From: Mugil cephalus
Lineage: Eukaryota; Chordata; Actinopteri; Mugiliformes; Mugilidae
NCBI RefSeq assembly: GCF_022458985.1
Contig: NC_061781.1
Coordinates: 1,070,001-1,134,000, forward strand
Reading direction: 5' to 3'
Length of the DNA stretch: 64,000 bases
Shown here: positions 57,001 through 64,000 of the stretch, in pieces
Position numbering within the stretch: the first letter of the stretch is position 1
Layout: the number at the start of each line of letters is the position of its first letter
The notes under the pieces: generated by a model
The model's input: the letters and a program-made list of their open reading frames with translations, nothing else
What the model was told of the DNA's origin: nothing
Database searches by the model: none
Translations under genes and position numbers: made by a program

Positions 57001-60000
57001 CAGTCTGAATTCAGACCAGACATATCAGATTTCTCTCCTCTTGTGTTGGTTAATCCAGTGGACAACTAGCCCTGATCTCAGCACGGACTTGTCGAACAGG
57101 CAAGAAACAGTTCGCAAAAATCCGGTTTGTTGATGACAAAGAAAACATAAACGTGCCTCATATTACCTTTGCCAAGTTAGAGATGATTTCTCTGCCCTCT
57201 ACTCTGGCGTAATAGTCCTCATCAATCAGCAGCGGCTCAATAACCACAAGAATCTGGACACAAAAGGCATGGTCAGTTAGTTCCTCACAGGCAAGAAAAC
57301 AAAAAAACAAGCACACCTCTTTCTCACTGAGCTCACCTTGTGAACATATGGCCGGACCAGGTCATCCAGCTTGTAGAGGATGCGGTCAATGACTTTGACC
57401 AGCAGGTGGCGCTCCTGGTCCTCCAGGGTGGGCGACATGAGCAGCGGCAGGATCTGGTTAAACAGAGGGCCGGCTCCAAATTCACGAGCCTTGTCGGTAA
57501 TCTGACGCAGAGCGGCCTACGATGAGAGAGAGGATCAATCAGTCAGATTAAAATGTGACAGAGCACAGAATGATCACAAAACAACCAGAGTCACGAAGTT
57601 TTTGTTTTAAGAAAACGTTTTAGTCTGAGCTATGGTTCCTACAGTTAAGGCACAATGTCTGGTCAGTATTCTAATGAAATAATTTATCCACCCAAAGAAA
57701 ATGAAACGTCTGCTCAAGGCTAGGGATGCACCGATTGGCACTGGGGTTGATCTACTGAATTGGGCTTCAACCAATCCTCATCTTTTGTCGTTATTCGTTG
57801 TGCGTTACTGGGTAGTGTCAAAGGTGCCCAGAATCTAAGAAGAAGAATCTAAACTATGTGAATACAAATGTCTGTAGCAGGAGATTCTTTAGCAAGAAAA
57901 TATTCACAATGCAGTCACATAAAGGGAATACAGTAACTAGAGACACCAACCTTCCTCATGGGAGGTGTTCCATTTTTAATCTTTAGCAACAGCTTCATGA
58001 TCTTCCTTTCCTTCTGCTCTTCAGGGCTCAGTGTGGACTCGTCCACCTCCACCTGATACAAACACAAAGAGACGCAACTTAGAGAGAACGAACATGTTTA
58101 ACTCAAGGTTTTATGAAACGATGCTCACCAGCAGTTTGTCAAAGTACTGGATGTCGTCAGGTTTGAGGAAGGGAAGATTTCCTGAGGGCTGGTCGTTCAT
58201 CTGTTTTGTGGTGCGATCCTCGGCCTGCATGTGGAAGCCTGTCATTCCACCAATGGGTGTGGGGGTGGCCGCCAGCTTACGGGCCGGGGTGCGAATCGGC
58301 ACGTAACCAGCCGGAGGAGGCAAGACCTGCAGGAAGACAAATTTAAATTTAAATTAAATCCCATTTATTTAAGAATACAAAGCATCAACGAAGAGGCACG
58401 GACTTTGTAACCCTCGGGGAACATGGCATCAAGCTCCTCATCTGTAAGAGGTCGGTTCCTCTCGTCAATCTCCCGCTCCCATCTCCACGCCTGCAGCTGC
58501 TCTGGAGTCATGCTCATCAGGTGACCTAAAAAACAAACAAACAGTTTATTAAAACATCTAAAAAAATGCTGTTTTCTTTTCAATACCAGTTGTTGTTCCT
58601 GGTTTTAAAAGCAAACGTATGAAAATGATGGGGTTTGACTATCTGGTCTTAGTATGCAGTCCTATTGTGACAAACAAGAGCCAAAAAAATTTCAAAAACA
58701 GATGAGCCATGCTGGTTTACCTGGCGTTGGTGTGGCCATGTTCATCGCTGGCGTTCCGATGGGAGTTTTTCCAGGAGTAAGCAGAGGCGTTGAGGATCCC
58801 ATCTGGCTGGCGGGTGTTTCATCCCACCGAGATTTCCTTTTACTGGCCCCTGGAGTTGGTGTCTCGCCCACTGACTCGTCCCCTCTGTCAGTTCGTGGCG
58901 TTTCGGCCCATCCGCTGCCATGTCCCGGGGTCTCCCTCTCTGTCTTTGGGGTCTCGTCCCAGCGGTTCTTGCGGACGCTTCCTGTGGCTCCGCCGTGGCC
59001 AGGTGTGGCGTGACCGGGTGTGTCCCTGCCTGGGGTTGCGGCGCCTGCAGGAGTGTGGCTAGGAGTGGGGTCCCACATGCGACTGCTGGGAGTGGCACCT
59101 GGGGTCTCGCTGCCTTTAGGGCGGCCGGGGGTTTCATCCCATCGGCTGTTTGAAGGCGTGTGTGCAGGGGTGTGCCCTGGAGTCTGCACATTGAGAAACA
59201 AAAGCTTAGAAGCATTCAGATTAACGGTCATGTTTTATTTTTAACAGTTAAATGAAGAGGAAACTGAAAATGGGCAGCTCACCTCAGCAGAGGAGTCAGC
59301 TTGGTCCCAGCTGGACATCTTTTTGGGTGTAGTGTTGGAGGGGGTTTGATCGGCTGTCTGGTCCCAGCGGCGCTTGCGTTTTGCGGCGGCTTGAATGGCG
59401 GCGGACCCGTTGACAGCTTTCAGGTCCCCTGACTTGGCCTTCTCTGCCAGCTGTAGACGAATCTCTCTCTGCGCACAGAAACAAAAGTCAGGATGCGGCT
59501 TGCATCAAATGTAGAGGAGCCGAAAAATGTTGAAATATCTATCAGCAATACTAGCAGTGGAACTAAATTCACTTAACAGGGTTAAGAAGTATTTATGTTC
59601 TGACTCGTTCTGGGGTTTAGATTTACGAACTGTGATGTTACTACTCATTAGTAGAGGTCTCCATGTAAAATTAGTCTCATCTCAGCTTTAAACGGCAGCA
59701 GGCGGCATTCTTACCTCCTCTTTGGACAAGTTCTGCTCCAACATGACGTCCACGTAAGACCTGACCTGCAGCTTGGGGTCCGGCGTTTTGCCCCCTGTGC
59801 GAAAAAGCACCAACAAGAACACAGGACACTCATCAGTCTATGCTCCATTAACCCCCTGAATCACAACAAATAAAACAACACACAGCAAGCACAAACACAG
59901 CCAAGCTAGGCCTGACTCTCTTGTTTTGTTTTAACCAACAAATTAACATTAAGGTTCCTGCTCTGTTAAACAAAGTCCTAGAGAATTATATACAAGTATA

Positions 60001-63000
60001 CATCTCCTGTCTTTTCTTTTACATACAGGCATAGCATTCTAGTGGAAAAACAAGCAGATACATAAGAGAGAAGAGCTGAGGCTGTGGTGCTTTCTTTAAT
60101 TAAAGAAGTCTAGCCATCACTGATGCAGGGGTCCTGGTGGGGCTGGGCTCTTCAGAATACGTACACTTTCAGTGCCAAGGGTCCTTCTGCAGTCAGACTT
60201 CAACCGGCAGAAAAGAAGCCTAGAAAATTTCTCTTTACCATTAGTAACACTTTGGAAAAGGGTTTGAACTCACACACAACAGTATACCACCTGTGTTGCA
60301 TTGATTCACGGCACTCAAAAAATAAATTAAAAACTTATATAAAAACAAAAGAATTTTCTCGGGGCCCAGCTTCCCATATTTATTATTATAAATAAGTATT
60401 TAACAGATTAAAATTTGAGATTATCAAAATAATGATAATGAATAAATAAAAAATAAGCATTTAAATCAGGAAAATAAAAGATAAAAAAAAAACTATAATA
60501 TGCAGATCTTGCTAAATATTTGGCGACAGGCTTTCCATCATGAATGAAACGGAGGAGGGAGGTTTGCTAAATAATTTGTTGGAAACCCGATTATTATTAT
60601 TATTATTATTTCTTTTTTTTTTTAATAGGTTGAGGTTTTGGGGGAAAAAAATAAAAAAGAAGCAGCAGCCAGTGGACCCTGACCAAACTGACAAAAAGTG
60701 CACAGTTCTCCATAACCTACACAGGATGAGTTGCTGCACCCTTAACAGAGTGCAGTACAGGACTGGCAAAGCAGTACTGCTGTAGGAGAGAAATTAAGGA
60801 CAGTTAGTATGGGCCTGTGGTATTGCGGTAACACATTTTTTTCCTTTGATAACATATTTATATTTTACAGAGAGAGGTGTAAAATAAAAATATATTTACA
60901 CAACAAGTTTGTACAACAGAGAGCTCTCTCTCTACATGCAGGCGTCAGGTAAAGGCACCCAGGAACCGGTGGCCATTAATAGTATCAGCGGAAGATGAAT
61001 AAAATAAAACTACCTGACTCATAGTTATGGTTTAAAGTCATAACAAGCGACATAGGCTAATAATTAAATGACTATCATTAGGCTTGAGCCAATTTGAAGA
61101 GCTGTGGAGAAGTCTCACGTTGTTGTACAACTTAATCTATGAATAAATATATTAGATAAATTAATTCTCCTCTTCCTGCCTGGGAATGTAGTGCTGCTGT
61201 GCCCAATGGGGATGTCCTGATCAAGTCATTTTAATCGGTATCTGGAGCCGATCCAGGCATTTTTAAAAAGTTGTCTCAAATCAAACCTGAAGTAGTTTAT
61301 GATGATTGATTATTAACGCCAAGTAAACAAACTTGAGGCTTTCATACTTGATAGTTCAGACTTGACAAGTTTGGTTCTGTAGTAGAAACTCCAGATGATC
61401 CTGGGCAGTCATTTTGTAAGTGGAAAAGCAGCGTTCTTGAAATGCATTCCTGGGTGTAGCAAGTCCACACAAGTTACCACCTGATACGTCCTCGATAAAA
61501 CAGCAAGAACGCATCCAGGTATTTGGACTGGACTTCACAAGAACTTACATTAAGCTGGTTATTGGCGTGATCTGAATTAAGAATGTGAGAGACTTTACAG
61601 CTTGTTCCAAGATTTGGATCATCTCCCCAATTCAACAGAGCTGTTCATGGTTCTGATCCAGCAGCTGGTACAATATTCTATGGACCACATAATGACACTG
61701 CTTATGTACAGACAGACAAATTGAGATCAGATGTTGTATGTATGTAACTAGCAGAGCATTTCCCTTTCCTTAGGGGAATCGGCCCCAACATAAGTGACTA
61801 TGTTGTTGCAGCTAAAAGCTAGCAACATAAAAGTTACCGTGCAACTTGTATACTGTCACATTTACATACACCGCTATCATACTAAAAATGGTTGACACAG
61901 GATTTTCTGACCCGGGTCGACTCACCACGGTGTACTTTCACATTGCCAGCAGTAGCGGGTCTGACCTTCTGCTAAGTTATCGATAAAAAAAAAAAAGTGT
62001 GCCATATCGCTATACAGACTGTATATAAACAGTCGTGCATGCGCATTGCACATCAAGATTCCCCAATTGCTGCAATTTCCTGAACATGACGTAGTTCTAA
62101 GTCGCCTGTGCATTTCCACAAATAATTGTGTAACAACACATTTGATTTGTTTGAAAAAAAAAATAAAAATAAGAAAATCTCTGCCTTTTAGAGATCGGTC
62201 TCGGGGAGACCATCAGGAAGACTGAACTTATGGATGATGACCAAAACTTTACTCCGTTCTGAGCTGCTTGCAGCCCTGGAGCTTCTATGACAGTCTAACA
62301 GGCCGTCCATTGACAAAATCAGAATGCAATAGGCAGGTACATCAACATCATTGTGTAAATTAGTGGGACAACGCAGGAAGCCTTTTCACACTGAAAGCCG
62401 AGTCGAACCGAGCCATTCAAATCCCGGGTCAACCCGGAATTTTGTGAGAGGGGCTATAGTTTCATGTTGTTGTCAAGATGTGTCCTAATCTCCTGCTCTG
62501 TGAAGGAAAGTGTGTTCCCCTCTTCACTGTGGAGCGATTTCTGGTCTAATAGCTAGCTACCAGAAACCAGTCGAGAACAAGAGGTATCCCTACTATGGCA
62601 CAGAGCTGTGAATCTGGGTAGCTAACATGTGGAAAACAAACATAGCCAGACACACATTAACACATCTTTTATTGTGGATATTTAACGAGGTGGTAACAAT
62701 TGAGGAAAACATTCACAGTCCATGCTAATGAGGGTCTCATTCACATATTTATAGTTTTAGGTTGAGCTATAAATATATAGCTCACCACAGAGGTATTTAT
62801 AAAGGTATTTAAAACCATTAGTTGATTATTTTATACAGAAAAAGAACCCATATCTACGTGTTTTATTGTTATTTCTGTTTTATTGCTATTCATATTAGAG
62901 AAATTGATGGATCAAGACTTGGATCCGCCGATACCCAAATAAAATGATCAGGTGAGAGGAAATCAAACCTCCATCGGGACATCCCTAGTGCTTAGTACAG

Positions 63001-63646
63001 CGTAGCACAGTTTTAATTGGTTATTACACTACAGCTAATCCTCGTCTTTGTTTGCTGTGTCCGTCACAAATCAGATGTTAACCCTTCGACTCACACACAA
63101 ACCATCTGCGACCCACGTCTGTTAGGTGACCAACACCCAACCACCTCTCCCACAGAAAACCATGGTAACCCTACTATGGGAGTATTGCACGAACCGGGAT
63201 AAAAATCAGGACAACAACATCCTCTTCAGTCAAAACCAAGTAACAATAAACTACGACCCTTGTTTCAGAGTTGGAGACTGAACTCAAGAGGAAGACAGTG
63301 ACCCAAAAAAAAAGGACGTTCTTGGACCACAAAGGATTGACCACAGGGAAGGCAATGAGTCTGGGAAGCAAGCTATTGCACTGTGGTCGAAGGGTTTAAC
63401 AGCAAAACTATGGGTGTGAAAAACCATTGGCAGTCATGGGGGAGGGGTGCAAGAAAAAAGGTGAGCCGTGAGAAAATTTGGAGGAAATGGGGAAGATGTA
63501 ACAATGACAAAAAAAAGAGAGCTAAATTTACCATCTGCGAAGGGGTCAAGACGCTCGGGCGAGATAATCATCCGTATGCGCCGGGCTTTGTATTCATCCT
63601 CACGCTCTACGATCTTCTGCGGACGATGCTCTGCAAATGGGTCATA
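50921..63646 (-). CDS. sf3b1: sf3b1, splicing factor 3B subunit 1 (21 of its coding exons, 5' partial)
   Basis: SF3B1 is the HEAT-repeat scaffold of SF3b in the U2 snRNP. It clamps the branch-site helix and contacts U2AF and other UHM proteins through N-terminal UHM-ligand motifs. The window codes 1213 residues from [10 protein letters not shown] (human residue ~101) to YELEYVL and stop, with all junction phases consistent. The first ~200 residues hold repeated RWDxTP and TPGxTP motifs ([14 protein letters not shown] first), which are UHM-binding and CDK-type phosphorylation sites. From about residue 390 on, it is HEAT repeats nearly identical to human. Lys in DEQQKVRT (56175-56173) is human K700, where cancer mutations recur; it is wild type here. 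One intron uses a GC donor. The upstream coding exons lie beyond 64000. Confidence 0.98.
51972..52188 (-). CDS. sf3b1: sf3b1 exon 20 of window
   Basis: Encodes (R)[18 protein letters not shown] through CRMLQYCLQ. Confidence 0.98.
52410..52682 (-). CDS. sf3b1: sf3b1 exon 19 of window
   Basis: Encodes (G)[19 protein letters not shown] through LLEDALMD(R). Confidence 0.98.
52766..52897 (-). CDS. sf3b1: sf3b1 exon 18 of window
   Basis: Encodes (R)[19 protein letters not shown] through GYIAKAI(G). Confidence 0.97.
52978..53098 (-). CDS. sf3b1: sf3b1 exon 17 of window
   Basis: Encodes (G)[19 protein letters not shown] through VGRIAD(R). Confidence 0.98.
53392..53503 (-). CDS. sf3b1: sf3b1 exon 16 of window
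   Basis: Encodes [20 protein letters not shown] through KAIVNVI(G). Confidence 0.98.
53587..53769 (-). CDS. sf3b1: sf3b1 exon 15 of window
   Basis: Encodes [19 protein letters not shown] through VVMKTCQE. It covers the region of the branch-site-proximal HEAT repeats. Confidence 0.98.
54033..54516 (+). mobile_element. Short inverted-repeat DNA element inside an sf3b1 intron
   Basis: Same family as 27318-27887: left end agagcgtttacatgcagcgc, right end cgtgcatgtaaacgcactg. It ends 8 bases from the donor of the upstream sf3b1 exon (54525), leaving only gtaagaat of the original intron start. Confidence 0.7.
54525..54746 (-). CDS. sf3b1: sf3b1 exon 14 of window
   Basis: Encodes [20 protein letters not shown] through AFQEQTTE; donor gtaaga is followed at once by a transposon end. 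Confidence 0.98.
54937..55062 (-). CDS. sf3b1: sf3b1 exon 13 of window
   Basis: Encodes [20 protein letters not shown] through ALDRRNYRQ. Confidence 0.98.
55314..55460 (-). CDS. sf3b1: sf3b1 exon 12 of window
   Basis: Encodes [20 protein letters not shown] through MKKIVLK. Confidence 0.98.
56050..56195 (-). CDS. sf3b1: sf3b1 exon 11 of window (K700 exon)
   Basis: Encodes (G)[19 protein letters not shown] through GIRQHRGK. The Lys codon AAG at 56175-56173 corresponds to human K700. The acceptor belongs to a GC-AG intron. Confidence 0.98.
56629..56899 (-). CDS. sf3b1: sf3b1 exon 10 of window (GC donor)
   Basis: Encodes [20 protein letters not shown] through LVEIIEH(G). It carries the HEAT residues matching human R625 to K666. 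The exon must end CACG before gcaagt to keep phase with the next exon, so the donor is GC, not GT. Confidence 0.97.
57167..57253 (-). CDS. sf3b1: sf3b1 exon 9 of window
   Basis: Encodes [20 protein letters not shown] then REIISNLAK. Confidence 0.98.
57337..57516 (-). CDS. sf3b1: sf3b1 exon 8 of window
   Basis: Encodes [20 protein letters not shown] through VRPYVHK, entering the HEAT domain. Confidence 0.98.
57951..58052 (-). CDS. sf3b1: sf3b1 exon 7 of window
   Basis: Encodes [20 protein letters not shown] through GTPPMRK; donor gttggt. Confidence 0.97.
58129..58326 (-). CDS. sf3b1: sf3b1 exon 6 of window
   Basis: Encodes [20 protein letters not shown] through IQYFDKLL, the p14-binding region in the human protein. 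Confidence 0.97.
58404..58525 (-). CDS. sf3b1: sf3b1 exon 5 of window
   Basis: Encodes (G)[20 protein letters not shown] through MFPEGYK. The donor is gtccgt, weak at positions +3 to +5, but it is the only one that keeps phase with exon 6. Confidence 0.95.
58721..59183 (-). CDS. sf3b1: sf3b1 exon 4 of window (TP/RWDET repeat exon)
   Basis: 154 codons, [20 protein letters not shown] through MNMATPTP(G). It contains several UHM-ligand-type motifs (SRWDET, RMWDPT, NRWDET, SRWDET) and dense TP sites. Confidence 0.97.
59283..59468 (-). CDS. sf3b1: sf3b1 exon 3 of window
   Basis: Encodes [34 protein letters not shown] and ends WDQADSSAE. It holds the basic stretch and the first strong UHM-ligand motif. 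Confidence 0.97.
59715..59794 (-). CDS. sf3b1: sf3b1 exon 2 of window
   Basis: Encodes (G)[20 protein letters not shown] then NLSKEE. Confidence 0.96.
59795..63531. other. sf3b1 large intron with transposon debris
   Basis: About 3.7 kb. It contains a TTA microsatellite (near 60590), AT-rich DNA and the element at 61207-62990. No exon-like sequence was recognised. Confidence 0.6.
61207..62990. mobile_element. Decayed DNA transposon with diverged inverted ends
   Basis: The left end near 61207 reads gggatgtcctgatcaagtc, then cattttaatcggtatc. The right end, reverse-complemented from 62990, reads gggatgtcccgat, then ctgatcattttatttgggta and tcggcggatcc. The matching order suggests terminal inverted repeats of about 50 bases with an insertion in one. 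No transposase is recognisable. The interior may hold further unrelated insertions. Confidence 0.45.
63532..63646 (-). CDS. sf3b1: sf3b1 exon 1 of window
   Basis: Encodes [20 protein letters not shown] through RLDPFAD(G), matching human residues from ~101. Acceptor ttttgcag, donor gtaaat. Earlier coding exons are off the right edge. Confidence 0.96.
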
Positions 63647-63677
63647 CTGCAAAACAAAGAGAGCGTGTAGCGTGTCA

Positions 63678-64000
63678 GTCAGAGCGTTTACATGCACAGC
63701 TTAATCGAGCTATGTTCAAGATTCGACTTTCTGACTACAGTCCTTGTCCCAGTTTACATGCAGTGGTAGATAATCAAATAACTGATGGGAACATGTTCTC
63801 CTCTAGGTGGCAATGTGTGTCTTTTCAGCAGTTTAATACCATGTTAATACGGCTCGCTTTCTGGTGGACCTATTACGTCATATAATGAACAAGAGTTGTT
63901 CATGTGGCAGACCAGCATTTCAAACAACAACCATAGGTGTAATAGTACATTTTTTAATCTCGTACATAATGTGTGTGCTACTTCTGGTGCATGCAAGATG
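63678..64000 (+). mobile_element. Short inverted-repeat DNA element, cut by the window edge
   Basis: Starts cagagcgtttacatgcacag and follows 54033-54516 word for word with moderate divergence to the end of the window. It lies about 30 bases upstream of the acceptor of sf3b1 window exon 1. Confidence 0.65.

Overview
The window is vertebrate, almost certainly teleost, genomic DNA. Two conserved multi-exon genes lie on the minus strand. Their introns have consensus splice sites and carry typical fish mobile elements: Tc1-like, hAT-like and Harbinger-like DNA elements, L2-, L1- and R2-like LINEs, a BEL/Pao-type gag and a Penelope-like element. No bacterial-style operons, CRISPR arrays, tRNAs or rRNAs were seen.

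Layout, left to right. 1-9.5 kb: probable last exon of an unrecognised plus-strand gene (539-654), a decayed L2-like LINE carrying a nested short insertion, a BEL/Pao-type gag relic, AT-rich intergenic DNA, and the 3' side of ankrd44. 9.5-39.3 kb: complete ankrd44 (28 coding exons, minus strand, 1055 codons plus stop, reading frame closed across all junctions). Its introns hold a fold-back element, Tc1 and L1 fragments, hAT-like and short inverted-repeat elements and minisatellites. 39.2-39.8 kb: CpG-rich promoter region of ankrd44. 41.36-48.17 kb: a young Penelope-like composite of four head/tail and inverted units between 13-bp target duplications. 48.2-50.3 kb: a Tc1 relic and a spliced Myb/SANT-like Harbinger relic. 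50.9-63.6 kb: sf3b1 (21 coding exons, minus strand), from the residue matching about position 101 of the human protein to the stop. Its 5' exons lie beyond the right edge.

ankrd44 (a putative PP6 regulatory ankyrin subunit) and sf3b1 (U2 snRNP core) are same-strand neighbours in human 2q33 too, so this is a conserved vertebrate neighbourhood. The proteins have no known shared pathway. Exon calls were made by reading the reverse complement, matching remembered family sequence and checking splice sites and phase at every junction. TE class names rest on recognisable protein motifs or terminal repeats; family-level names were not assigned.
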